A DNA stretch of 64,000 nt from Rhizobium sp. BK316 (lineage in GTDB: Bacteria > Pseudomonadota > Alphaproteobacteria > Rhizobiales > Rhizobiaceae). Positions 43,314 to 52,532 of the stretch are shown here, piece after piece; within the stretch, counting starts at the first letter, position 1, and each line of letters starts with the position of its first letter. The stretch covers positions 719,309 to 783,308 of the forward strand of contig NZ_JACHZR010000001.1 of NCBI RefSeq assembly GCF_014193695.1, given 5' to 3'. A program made the translations under genes and the position numbers. The notes under the pieces were generated by a model. That model was not told where the DNA came from. It did no database searches and was given only the letters and a program-made list of their open reading frames with translations.

Positions 43314-44774
43314 ATGAATGATATGAGCAATTTTCGTCGTCGTGCGGTCAGCGCTCTGTTCTGGTCACTATTCCAGAACTGGGGCGGCCGCGCGCTGAGC
43401 ATGGTCGTATTTGTCCTTCTTGCCCGCCTGCTCGCGCCGGCGCAGTTCGGTATCGCTTCTTCCGCTTTCCTGGTGATGTCGATGCTTTCGCTGGTCGCGG
43501 AATTTGGTTACGGCGATGCTCTTATCCAAAAGCAAGGGCTGAAGGACCAAGACGTCAACATACCATTTTACGCATCTATGATACTCTCGACGGCACTGGC
43601 GTGCATTGCCGCTTTCATGTCCCAGGACATTGCACATCTGATGAATGTCGAAGGATTGGCGCCCTACCTGATCGGAACTGCTGCAATCTGCCCGTTCCTC
43701 ACGCTCGCAAGCTTTCAGGACGCAATGTATCGACGTCACGTTCAATTCCGCGCGCTGGCCATGCGTACGCTTGCCGGAATCATTATTGGCGGCATTGTCG
43801 GTGTTGCTATGGCCCTCATGGGTTTTGGAACATGGGCGTTGATCGGACAGTTTGCCGCCCAGACACTGACAAGCGTAGTTTGGCTATGGGCAAAGCCCGT
43901 ATGGAAGCCGAACGCCGATCTTACTTGGGATACGTTGACCGGTCTCAGCAAGTTCGGCTTCAACGTCGTCGGACAGCGTCTTATCGATTTCTTCACGTTA
44001 AGGAGTATCGATTTTGTTATTTTGCTTGTCTACGGTCCGGCAGCGCTGGCGCTCTTTACAGTATCCTCGCGCCTTTACCAATTGTTATTGCAGCTGCTTC
44101 AATCCAGCATTTCAAACGTGGGATTGACGATGCTCTCCAAGGTTTCGGACGATAAGGTACGCCTGCAACGTCTCTACCTGCGCAGTTCGTCGATCGGCGC
44201 ATTTTTCGGCACGCCCGTTTTCTGCGGCCTCGCAGCACTTGCTCCAGAAGTCAATCACATTATGTTCGGCCAGAAGTGGGCTGGTGCTGAGCACGTCATG
44301 GTTCCGTTGCTGCTGATGGGCGGGATTCATTGCGTGCAGTTTGTCAATGCGTCTTATCTGACCGCACTTGGGCGCCCTCAGGCTCTCTTGTGGCTGGTCA
44401 TTCTGAAAGCCGTATTGGTGCTGCCTCCCCTCTATTTCATACGCATGGATAGTGTGGCCGGCACCGCAATGCTTTACTGCGCAAGTCTTGTTTGCCTCAC
44501 GCCGTTCTCCTTTGGGGCGACGTTAAATGCGCTTTCGCTCAATTGGAAGGCCATGATCAGGCCTGTGGGCGTGCCTATGCTGGCCTGCGGGGCGGCATTT
44601 TTTGCTGTCTACGCTACCCGCACATGGGCAGGCTTGGGCGAATTGAACATCTTATTCAGCCTACTATTATTCGGCGCAATTTTCACCGCCGCATATGCAG
44701 TATCCGTCGCAATTCTTGCTTTTGATATCGGCCGCGAAAACGTGCTGTTCCTTCGTAATGCAGTTCGCAGATAA
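43314..44774 (+). CDS. Wzx-type polysaccharide flippase (PST family)
   Basis: A 486-residue inner-membrane protein with about 12-14 hydrophobic segments. The N-terminus (FRRRAVSALFWSLFQNWGGRALSMVVFVLLARLLAPAQFGIASSAF) and LVAEFGYGDALIQ are characteristic of the PST/MviN-like polysaccharide translocases. It should flip the undecaprenyl-linked repeat unit from cytoplasm to periplasm, feeding the polymerase. The start is between ATG 43314 and ATG 43323; a GTG at 43305 is also in frame. Confidence 0.9.
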   Translation: MNDMSNFRRRAVSALFWSLFQNWGGRALSMVVFVLLARLLAPAQFGIASSAFLVMSMLSLVAEFGYGDALIQKQGLKDQDVNIPFYASMILSTALACIAAFMSQDIAHLMNVEGLAPYLIGTAAICPFLTLASFQDAMYRRHVQFRALAMRTLAGIIIGGIVGVAMALMGFGTWALIGQFAAQTLTSVVWLWAKPVWKPNADLTWDTLTGLSKFGFNVVGQRLIDFFTLRSIDFVILLVYGPAALALFTVSSRLYQLLLQLLQSSISNVGLTMLSKVSDDKVRLQRLYLRSSSIGAFFGTPVFCGLAALAPEVNHIMFGQKWAGAEHVMVPLLLMGGIHCVQFVNASYLTALGRPQALLWLVILKAVLVLPPLYFIRMDSVAGTAMLYCASLVCLTPFSFGATLNALSLNWKAMIRPVGVPMLACGAAFFAVYATRTWAGLGELNILFSLLLFGAIFTAAYAVSVAILAFDIGRENVLFLRNAVRR

Positions 44775-44836
44775 GCAAGCAATAATCTGCTCTAGATAGG
44801 TTCAACCTGCTCAAGCAACAAAAGAGGAGATCGAGG

Positions 44837-45979
44837 ATGGATGGCACATCGCTGCGCGTGGCTCAGATCGACGTTCTCATTCCTGCTTACAATGCAGAAA
44901 CCACCATTGAAGCCGCTGTTGCCAGCATCCAATCTCAGACCATCCGCGATATCAGGATCATCATCGTCAACGACGGCTCGACCGACCGCACGCAGGATAT
45001 CTTGAATAAGATCGCAGAGGCCGATGAGCGAGTTCACGTTCTAACGACCTCTAATGGAGGAATAGTATCGGCATTAAATGCCGGCCTGGAAATTTGCAAC
45101 GCCGAGTTCGTCGCCAGACATGACGCAGACGACTTGGCCTACCCCAATCGTTTTGAAGCGCAACTCAACTTCTTGCAGAACGAGAAGGACTGCGTAGCGG
45201 TAGGCTCGAACATTCGACATATCGACCAATACGGAAAGTTAATTGGCACACAGTCGAGACTCTATGGGGATGTTCGGCCAGACCCTGATTGGTTTCCTTC
45301 AAAGGAACCCTATCTGATGCACCCTTTCCTGATGGTACGTCTCGACGCGATAAGGAAGGTCGGAGGATACCGCTACGTTGTCCATGCGGAGGATACGGAT
45401 CTCTATTGGCGCCTGCTCGGCGTGGGTCGTTTGCATAATTTGCGTGATATTCACGGGGAGTACCGCATCCACAGCGGCAGCATATCCAGTGCATCCATCG
45501 TCAACGGTCGCGTTGCGGCAGTTGCATCCCAACTTGCAGCAATTTCCTATAAACGCCGCCTTCAAGGCGTTCCGGATATCGACTTTTCGCCCGGGCTGCG
45601 AACGGATTACGAGCGCGCCAAGACACTCAGCAACATACTAGAGCTTGTGGGGCAATCTCTTTCACCCGATGAGTTCAGCTACCTTAAGGCTGCTGCTTCG
45701 GCAAAACTCCTCTCTTTGATGGAGTATAGGCCTTATATCCCGGATCATCAGGATTGCGCCTTAATCGGTGAAGCGCTCGGTCAAGTCGCCTTTTCCACAC
45801 AGAACATGCGCGAGATAAGCCGGCTCAAAGGCAAAACCGCCTTGCGCTTGTTGAAACTCGGCAGGCTGTCCGATGCCTTTGCGCTGCAACCTTCAGTGGA
45901 GAATATTGCGCGAGCCGTCGTAAGCAATTTAAAGAAAAGCCTCTTTAAACGCAATCGATCCACCGCCCTGACAAACTAA
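44837..45979 (+). CDS. Glycosyltransferase family 2
   Basis: A 380-residue GT-A glycosyltransferase: VLIPAYNAETTIEAAVASI at the nucleotide site, IIIVNDGSTDRTQDIL, and the metal motif in EFVARHDADDLAYPNRFEAQL, then LMHPFLMVRLDAIRKVGGYR in the acceptor region. GAGGAGATCGAGG upstream of the ATG is a good ribosome site. It follows the flippase and precedes the pyruvyl transferase on the same strand; the three form a likely operon. Confidence 0.9.
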   Translation: MDGTSLRVAQIDVLIPAYNAETTIEAAVASIQSQTIRDIRIIIVNDGSTDRTQDILNKIAEADERVHVLTTSNGGIVSALNAGLEICNAEFVARHDADDLAYPNRFEAQLNFLQNEKDCVAVGSNIRHIDQYGKLIGTQSRLYGDVRPDPDWFPSKEPYLMHPFLMVRLDAIRKVGGYRYVVHAEDTDLYWRLLGVGRLHNLRDIHGEYRIHSGSISSASIVNGRVAAVASQLAAISYKRRLQGVPDIDFSPGLRTDYERAKTLSNILELVGQSLSPDEFSYLKAAASAKLLSLMEYRPYIPDHQDCALIGEALGQVAFSTQNMREISRLKGKTALRLLKLGRLSDAFALQPSVENIARAVVSNLKKSLFKRNRSTALTN

Positions 45980-46016
45980 AATCGAAATTACAATTCCTGT
46001 CGACGGAGAATAGAAT

Positions 46017-47024
46017 ATGAGCGTCGTATCTCAACTGCAACAGACGATACTCTCGACCATGAGTGATCTAGTGCCGAAGGATGGGCGCTTTGCTTTGGTG
46101 GATTTTCCCGATCACAATAACGTAGGTGATAGCGCTATTTACGTCGGCGAATCCGATCTCTTTAAACGGTTTTCGTTGCGGCCTGCTTACATTTCGTCAG
46201 TCCATCACACCAATTGGGCAGATATGGAAAGCGCGATCGGCGACGGTCCTATTTTCATTCACGGCGGGGGAAATTTTGGCGACCTATGGCCGGAATTCAA
46301 TGATTTTCACGAGGAAATCCTGAGACGCTATCCGAACAGAAGAGTCATCCAGCTTCCTCAAACGATATTCTATGAACAGCCCGAAAAGGCTGCGAGTATG
46401 GCAGCGCTTTGTGAAGCACATAAGGATTTCGTGCTGCTGGTGCGCGACCAGCGCAGCTTTGAATTTGCGAAGGAAAATTTCAAGGCCGATATCAGGCTGT
46501 GCCCCGACAGCGCTTTTATGATCGAGAAGCGAGACCGGCTGGCGCCTACTCATGAGCTGTTGATGCTTTTGCGGCAGGACAAAGAGACGCGCGGTGTTGA
46601 CACATCGAAGCATCAATATCCGAAGGATCGTGTATTGGTCGTCGACTGGCCGGAAGAGATTTCCGACAATTCGAAGCTGAACAAGATCAGGTCATATCTC
46701 TCGGCCAATGCTCACGAGCCCTGGCTGCTGCTCCCAGGTAACAAGCATCATCGCAGAGGCAATCTGTTGGAGATGGTTGCCCGCACTCGGTTGAGGACTG
46801 GCACCGAACTGCTGTCGAAGGGGCGAACGGTAATCACGGATCGTCTTCACGGACATATTCTTTGCACCCTTCTGGATATTCCGCACGTCGTCATCGATAA
46901 CAGCTACGGCAAAATCAGCGGCTTTGCCAAGGCGTGGGGAACATTCAGCGAAAACCGCTATTTCGCTCAGTCGCTCGATGAGGCAATTTCTATTCTCAAA
47001 GAGCGACAAAACCTTGCGATCTGA
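46017..47024 (+). CDS. Polysaccharide pyruvyl transferase family protein
   Basis: A 335-residue enzyme of the polysaccharide pyruvyl transferase family (ExoV/CsaB/PssK-like). The N-terminal motif ALVDFPDHNNVGDSAIYVGE and the following FIHGGGNFGDLWPEF are diagnostic; later DRLHGHILCTLLDIPHVVIDNSYGKISGF supplies the conserved nucleotide-like site. It should transfer pyruvate from phosphoenolpyruvate onto a sugar to form a ketal, making the polymer acidic. CGACGGAG precedes the ATG; 37 nt separate it from the glycosyltransferase. Confidence 0.92.
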   Translation: MSVVSQLQQTILSTMSDLVPKDGRFALVDFPDHNNVGDSAIYVGESDLFKRFSLRPAYISSVHHTNWADMESAIGDGPIFIHGGGNFGDLWPEFNDFHEEILRRYPNRRVIQLPQTIFYEQPEKAASMAALCEAHKDFVLLVRDQRSFEFAKENFKADIRLCPDSAFMIEKRDRLAPTHELLMLLRQDKETRGVDTSKHQYPKDRVLVVDWPEEISDNSKLNKIRSYLSANAHEPWLLLPGNKHHRRGNLLEMVARTRLRTGTELLSKGRTVITDRLHGHILCTLLDIPHVVIDNSYGKISGFAKAWGTFSENRYFAQSLDEAISILKERQNLAI

Positions 47025-47167
47025 CGCCATCCAGCGATCGGTTTACGAACGCAGAGGAAATAGCTCAAGGCCTGGCGCGCTCACATGCGCGCTGGACCAA
47101 TATGGTAAGGTGAGCCTCTCAAACACGCACTAGCGCATCGCCCAAATGCTAGGCTTCCTAGATTTGA

Positions 47168-48139
47168 TCACGGAAGCGCACGCTTCTGAAAACGGACAAT
47201 CCTCACAAGCTCGGCAGCAAACTTTGCGAAATGCTCCGACAAACCGAGCAAGCCGCCCCACAACCTCTTTTCTGAATGGGTCGTGGTCTGCGCGAGGAAT
47301 GCCCTTGCACTCGCAATTTCGCGTCCAAGGCGGCGCCACGTGATAGGCCTGTGCGCCGGGCCTGAAGTTTCCCACCAGCCTCGAATATAGGCGGTGCGCG
47401 TCTCAGGTTTCAAAAGATACTTCATGTAATAAGCACCACGACCACGATCATAGCTCAGCATGATGTCTGGGACATCGGCTGCCTTTCGACGATGATGGTG
47501 AAGAATGACGGGGCGAGGATCATATGCGCCTCGATAGCCAGCCCATACGGCCGCTGCTACAGCATCAATATCCTCGCACGGAAATGGTGTACCGGCTCCG
47601 AGGCGGCGATCAAACCCGCCGATTTCGACCAGCACATCACGTCTGATCGCCATATTGGCGCCTTGCAGCATGCCTGCGGAAACATAAGCCTTGGCAGGAA
47701 TTTCAACCCTATGATCCCGCAGGTCAATGGTGACCGGCGCATCATCCGGATCGAAGAGCTCAATACGCCCTCCCATAAAGCCCAATGCCGGATCTTCGCG
47801 AAAGACCTCCGCTACACGATCGATGTAGTCAGCCGGTAATATGCAGTCATCATCTGTAAAAGCGACGATTCTGCCACGCGTCGATCGCCATGCCGTATCG
47901 CGCGCTGCACCCAGTCCACGCTGAGCCTCATATGCGTAGCGCGCGTTCGGGCAGACTTTCGCAAACGCCTCTATAACGTCCTTCGTTCGGTCCGTGGAAG
48001 CGTTGTCGAGGATGACGGCCTCCCACTGATGACTGGAACGCAGTTTCATCAGCGAATCCAGCGTCTCCTCAAGTTGGTCGTGCCGATTTCTCGTGCATAT
48101 CACCACCGAGACCTCAATCGGGTAATCAGCTTCGGACAT
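47168..48139 (-). CDS. Glycosyltransferase family 2
   Basis: A 323-residue GT-A glycosyltransferase with VSVVICTRNRHDQLEETLDSL, AVILDNASTDRTKDV, metal motif IVAFTDDDCILPADYI, and the acceptor-side GANMAIRRDVLVEIGGFDRRLGAGTPFPCEDID, which resembles rhamnosyl- and WcaA-like transferases. I placed the start at ATG 48139, 7 nt from AGGAG; an upstream GTG would be too close. It is on the opposite strand to the preceding GT operon and convergent with it. Confidence 0.9.
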   Translation of the reverse strand: MSEADYPIEVSVVICTRNRHDQLEETLDSLMKLRSSHQWEAVILDNASTDRTKDVIEAFAKVCPNARYAYEAQRGLGAARDTAWRSTRGRIVAFTDDDCILPADYIDRVAEVFREDPALGFMGGRIELFDPDDAPVTIDLRDHRVEIPAKAYVSAGMLQGANMAIRRDVLVEIGGFDRRLGAGTPFPCEDIDAVAAAVWAGYRGAYDPRPVILHHHRRKAADVPDIMLSYDRGRGAYYMKYLLKPETRTAYIRGWWETSGPAHRPITWRRLGREIASARAFLAQTTTHSEKRLWGGLLGLSEHFAKFAAELVRIVRFQKRALP

Positions 48140-48284
48140 CTTCACGCTCCTGCTATTTCAAGGCCATTCTGCCGATTGAAGTTACACAAAAGGGACGTCT
48201 ATGAAAGGAAAAATTCGTTGGGATTCGGCATTGTCCTGACACATTGAACCTGAAAAATATACGCAATTTCAGGCGGAGAATTTT

Positions 48285-49406
48285 ATGCGCAATAATATTG
48301 GTCAGTGGCCTACAAAGCATATTGATCGGCGAACTTTCCTCCTGGCCGCCGGCGCCGGGATCGCTGCCGCTTCCGTTCAAGTCAGCAGGGCCGATGAACC
48401 GAGCGAAACACCTTTGCGGCAGAGGGCCGAGAAGAAGGGCCTTGTTTTCGGCACCGAAGTCAACGCCGGACCTTTGTTTAGCCTCAAGCAGTATCAGGAT
48501 GCCGTGCTACGTGATGCCGCGATGATAGTCCCTGAAAATGAGATGAAATGGAGGCCTACGCAGCCAACGGCACGCCAATCCAACTATTTTAACGCGGACC
48601 GAATTGCCAAGTTTGCCAAGGACAATATGCTCCTATTACGGGGCCATACAGCGGTCTGGCATCAAAATCCCCCGGCATGGACGAAAGACATTATCGGCAG
48701 CGATGACGGGCAGACGCTCGTTCTCGACCACGCTCGCGAACTCATCAACCATTTTCGCGGACGCGTCATGGAATGGGATGTCGTGAACGAGGCGATCGCG
48801 CCGGAGGATGATATGCCCGACAATCTCCGCAACTGGGCGCCGTACAACAAGGGAGGCATCGACTTCATAGCGGATTGCTTTCACGCCGCCAGAGAGGCCG
48901 ACCCGAACGCCAATTTGTACTATAACGACTATAGCGTCTACTATCAGAACCAGGGTCATCGAAGAGATGCGATCTTGAGCTTTCTGGAAAAACTCAAATC
49001 CAAGGGTGCGCCGATTGATGGGTTCGGCATTCAAAGCCACTTGATCGCCAACGCGGAATTCGATGAAAACGTCTACCGACGTTTTCTCTCAGAGGTCGCC
49101 GACCTCGGCTTGAAGATACGTGCCACGGAGCTTGACGTAAGCGACGTCAGGCTTGAGCCCGATATAAAATTGAGAGACACAATCGTAGCCGCCCACACTA
49201 AACAGTACCTCGATGTGCTTTTCAACGAACCCGCCGTCGTAGGCCTTGTTACCTGGGGCATGACGGATCGTTTTAGCTGGCTTCACAAAGGCTGGCCCAG
49301 AAAAGATCACTTGAGACAGCGCTGCTTGCCGCTGGATGACAATTTTGCCAAGAAGCCAATGTGGTACGCGATCGCTGACGCGTTCGACCATGCGCCTTCA
49401 CGCTAA
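48285..49406 (+). CDS. Exported GH10 endo-1,4-beta-xylanase-like glycosidase (Tat signal)
   Basis: A 373-residue enzyme with a twin-arginine signal (DRRTFLLAAGAGIAAASVQVSRA; Arg15-Arg16), so probably exported folded. The GH10 TIM barrel is complete: the catalytic acid/base is Glu169 in EWDVVNEAI and the nucleophile Glu282 in ATELDVSD, with LRGHTAVWHQ and GFGIQSHL also conserved. GH10 enzymes cleave beta-1,4-xylan with retention. Its position within the polysaccharide cluster suggests it trims or releases the polymer made here, as glycanases do in other rhizobial clusters; plant xylan is the alternative substrate. GGCGGAG lies 6 nt from the ATG. Confidence 0.92.
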   Translation: MRNNIGQWPTKHIDRRTFLLAAGAGIAAASVQVSRADEPSETPLRQRAEKKGLVFGTEVNAGPLFSLKQYQDAVLRDAAMIVPENEMKWRPTQPTARQSNYFNADRIAKFAKDNMLLLRGHTAVWHQNPPAWTKDIIGSDDGQTLVLDHARELINHFRGRVMEWDVVNEAIAPEDDMPDNLRNWAPYNKGGIDFIADCFHAAREADPNANLYYNDYSVYYQNQGHRRDAILSFLEKLKSKGAPIDGFGIQSHLIANAEFDENVYRRFLSEVADLGLKIRATELDVSDVRLEPDIKLRDTIVAAHTKQYLDVLFNEPAVVGLVTWGMTDRFSWLHKGWPRKDHLRQRCLPLDDNFAKKPMWYAIADAFDHAPSR

Positions 49407-49728
49407 ATTCGAGATGTGATGCGCAAGCGGTCTTCAAGACCCGGCGTCCAATAACGGCCAGCTACAGCACTTCCCGAACTAGCGCGCGTGTGGTCGGGAG
49501 ACATCCCATCACCCGGTAAGGGGTGGTCGGACGCTCAACTGAATTGCCTGCGCAGACCCATCTGCCTTCCAAGTATAACCCCTATCATTCTATGGGAAAA
49601 ATCGCCCATTTGCTTATTTTCGTAGAGACATTAACCGTTTCAAGATCAATCCTGACATACAGACTATCATTGTGAAGTTACTTGTGCCATCTAGCAAAAA
49701 ATATGCTGTATTAGCTAGGGGGCTTTGC
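49407..49728. other. Intergenic region before acyltransferase gene
   Basis: About 320 bp, becoming AT-rich after 49.56 kb. It must hold the acyltransferase promoter. A short GGTCTT-C-AAGACC dyad near 49428-49440 is the only structure I noticed. No gene seen. Confidence 0.4.
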
Positions 49729-50961
49729 GTGCACATCGGTATTGATGACGTAGTTCATAATAAAAATTTTTCTGCTTGGTTAGATTTTTTCCGCTGGGCG
49801 GCGGCATTGGAAGTGGTGATCTACCACATAAATCACCGGTATTTTGTGAAGCTCTTCGAGGTTCCTCACTCTGAGCGACTTATCGGCCACTATTTATTTG
49901 CATTCATTTCATCGTTCGGCGGTCCAGCCGTCATCCTTTTCTTCGTCATGAGTGGGTACCTCGTTGGAGGAAGCGTTGCAGGGAGATATCTTCGATCAAG
50001 CAAATTCGATAGCGTCGACTATTTCATCACGAGACTGTCGCGGCTCTGGACTGTGCTTATCCCGGCGCTTCTCTTTGCTTTCCTGTTTGACACCCTCGCG
50101 CTCGACATCTTCCACGCAGCAGAGAACGGTATCTTTGCCCTCGACGCAGAGGGTGCCGGCACAGCATTGAACCACGATGCCTGGACGGCAGCGTGCAACA
50201 TCGCCTTTCTTCAAACGGCGTTCTGCACTCAGTTCGGCAGCAACGGTGCTCTCTGGAGTCTCTTTCACGAATTCTGGTACTATATGACGTTCCCGCTTGT
50301 GATGATGGCGTTCTGGGGCAGGAGCGGTGTCATTGCTAAAGTCGCCATGACCATTGCCGCCGCCGCCATCCTGCTGGCCCTGACATGGTTCCAGTTCGTC
50401 GGCTTCTCGATTGCCGGCTATGCCGGAATCTGGCTTCTGGGGACCTTTGCGGCGCTCAGATCCAAACCTGTTTTGCCGATCAATGCAACTTTTGCTGCCA
50501 TAGGCTGTATCGCCTGCCTGCTTGTCTGGCGCGTGCTCTACACGCCAGGTACCGCGACCCCAGCAACGTTTTTTTCCAAAGAAACGGTTCTGGATTACAC
50601 GATAGCAGCGAGCTTTGCGAATCTCCTGATGGCAATGAGGCAGTCGAAAAAGCTGCTACGTATGCCGCTGCCGCGCCTCAATGAACAACTCGCGGGCTTT
50701 TCCTACTCCCTCTACTGCACCCACACTCCGCTGGTTATTTTGATCGGGGCGATATGTGTATGGGCCTTCCAAACCGGGTGGCACATGAAGCCGACGGAGA
50801 ACACGGATTTTCTTTACGCCGCGCTCGCCGTCGCAATCTGTGTTGGTTTTGCGTTTCTATTTTCTCTGGCGACCGAGCGGAACACTCCGGCAATTCGGGC
50901 ATTGTTCCGGCGAATGCGAGCGAGAAAAGAATCGCTGGCCTATGAGCAGGAGGCGGGATAA
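49729..50961 (+). CDS. Acyltransferase 3 family membrane protein
   Basis: A 410-residue polytopic protein of the acyltransferase-3 (OafA/ExoZ-like) family with about ten hydrophobic segments. The conserved histidine is in FFRWAAALEVVIYHINHRY, followed by LFFVMSGYLVGGSV with the F-x-x-S-G-x-x motif, and RLSRLWTVLIPALLF. Such proteins move acetyl or succinyl groups onto surface sugars. I chose GTG 49729 because AGGGGG lies 6 nt upstream; another GTG at 49672 is in frame but lacks a ribosome site. Confidence 0.88.
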   Translation: MHIGIDDVVHNKNFSAWLDFFRWAAALEVVIYHINHRYFVKLFEVPHSERLIGHYLFAFISSFGGPAVILFFVMSGYLVGGSVAGRYLRSSKFDSVDYFITRLSRLWTVLIPALLFAFLFDTLALDIFHAAENGIFALDAEGAGTALNHDAWTAACNIAFLQTAFCTQFGSNGALWSLFHEFWYYMTFPLVMMAFWGRSGVIAKVAMTIAAAAILLALTWFQFVGFSIAGYAGIWLLGTFAALRSKPVLPINATFAAIGCIACLLVWRVLYTPGTATPATFFSKETVLDYTIAASFANLLMAMRQSKKLLRMPLPRLNEQLAGFSYSLYCTHTPLVILIGAICVWAFQTGWHMKPTENTDFLYAALAVAICVGFAFLFSLATERNTPAIRALFRRMRARKESLAYEQEAG

Positions 50962-51167
50962 GCCACCTTCGGATGATGGTGATACTGTGAAGCGCCGAAT
51001 ACCGTAGCGCGCATTTGGTGGAAAGCACTCTCAGCATCACCCGCTGCCCCCAAACACCAGTTGTAAGTCGTAAGAAGGTCGCGCGTCCCTTGTCCGAAGA
51101 CTAGACTGCCGCCGGCGGTGACAACCCAGCGAGCATCCGCCGCGACCGAAAGTACAGGTCCTGAACG

Positions 51168-52532
51168 TCAACTAAGGGGCGGTATCGCACGCTCGCGCGC
51201 AAATGTCTGCTTGGAAACTATGCGCGTCGGCTCTTTCCATGATCTGCGAGCGAGCGTCTGCTGACGCCGACGAAGTCGCTCGCGAACCGGTAGAGCTGCG
51301 AAAGCAGCGTAGGAGAAGGCGAGCCAAAACATCTCGTTCAAGGACGGATCGACGATGATTGTCTCCGTATAAGAACGTATGCTCAGCAATATAAATATAG
51401 CCGCCGGAAGTGCCATTTCCGGGATACGTCGAATTGAAATGGCGTAGAGCAGCCTCATCCCGATGATCGCCCAAATCGCAACAGCAAAACACAGCCCCGG
51501 CAATCCCAACTGCAATCGAAAATCTATCCAGGCATTATGTGCGTGGGGTGCAGGCCAATGCAGTTCCTGCAGAACGATCGGCTTAAAGTATTCCGTTCCC
51601 CAGATACCGTTCCCATAGCCCCAGAAAGGATTTTGGTTGATCATGAGGGACGCGAATTCCCAGACCTGCGCACGTCCGGTCAGGCTGGCATCGCGTCCTA
51701 GAAGGGTGTAAACGATGCCGCTTGATATGATTATGACCCCGACAACTGAAGCCACGAGCCCCGTGAAGAACAGCAGCACCAAGGGATAGGAAACCCTGTT
51801 AACCACGTAGATCAGATAGCCGAGAATGGCCGTGATTACGAATGCAGCCAAAAGCGCCGTTGCCGAATTCGCGATAAGCAACAAGAAGGTGGCCAGACAC
51901 GCAATAACCACAATGTGGTAAGGATTCAGCAGTTTCATGCGCCACGACACAAGCGCAACGAGGAAGGTCATCGACGCCGTACCTCCCATGACGTTCTTGT
52001 GTATCATCGCGCCGCGCCAAGCCCCGCGCAAATCTTCCGAGCTGTAAGAAAGTGACGGCGCTGCGACGATCATAACAAGCGAAATCGTACACGAAATTGC
52101 CAGGCCTATGGCGAGAAGCTGAAGGACACGCCGATAGGGTACAAATTCTATGAGATAGACCGCATAGAGTGTGAAAACCAGCATTCGCCCCGTTCTGTTG
52201 AACGATTGCCCTGGCTCAGGCATCCAGCGCGATGTGCAAAACGCCCATAGAAGGAAGGCGAACACTATCCAATTGCGCTTCAGCGCAGAAATAGACTTTT
52301 GTGGGCTCCGGCTAAAAAGCCACGCAACATAACTCAAGATCACCGTAAGTATTATTGTCGTGTTAAGCGGGCTCCTCACAACAATGGCCGCAAGCGCCGG
52401 AGATTTCCAACCAAGATACGAGTCCAGTGGAAAAAGCGTGCCAATCAGAGGAAACGTAATGATAAAAACGAGTGCGAGCTCGCGCGGCGAAAGACGATAA
52501 GGAGAAGTCTCCTTTTGCCGGGCAGCATTCAT
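51168..52532 (-). CDS. Wzy-like polysaccharide polymerase / O-antigen ligase family protein
   Basis: A 454-residue inner-membrane protein with about eleven hydrophobic segments and the ExoQ/WaaL-type periplasmic loop: SLTGRAQVWEFASLMINQNPFWGYGNGIWG and the histidine-bearing LHWPAPHAHNAWIDFRLQLGLPG. It probably polymerises the flipped repeat units. It overlaps the upstream acyltransferase by 4 nt (ATGA) and ends a probable four-gene minus-strand operon (55334 to 51168). A second ligase-like protein is encoded at 36043-37650. Confidence 0.87.
   Translation of the reverse strand: MNAARQKETSPYRLSPRELALVFIITFPLIGTLFPLDSYLGWKSPALAAIVVRSPLNTTIILTVILSYVAWLFSRSPQKSISALKRNWIVFAFLLWAFCTSRWMPEPGQSFNRTGRMLVFTLYAVYLIEFVPYRRVLQLLAIGLAISCTISLVMIVAAPSLSYSSEDLRGAWRGAMIHKNVMGGTASMTFLVALVSWRMKLLNPYHIVVIACLATFLLLIANSATALLAAFVITAILGYLIYVVNRVSYPLVLLFFTGLVASVVGVIIISSGIVYTLLGRDASLTGRAQVWEFASLMINQNPFWGYGNGIWGTEYFKPIVLQELHWPAPHAHNAWIDFRLQLGLPGLCFAVAIWAIIGMRLLYAISIRRIPEMALPAAIFILLSIRSYTETIIVDPSLNEMFWLAFSYAAFAALPVRERLRRRQQTLARRSWKEPTRIVSKQTFARERAIPPLS

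Noticed and set aside
50940..51167. Open frame continuing past the Wzy-like gene stop at 51168 for about 75 codons, protein-like in look
   Set aside because: No start codon or ribosome site, and it overlaps the end of the convergent acyltransferase. It could be a decayed tail or gene fragment, but an open stretch of this length can arise by chance in GC-rich DNA.
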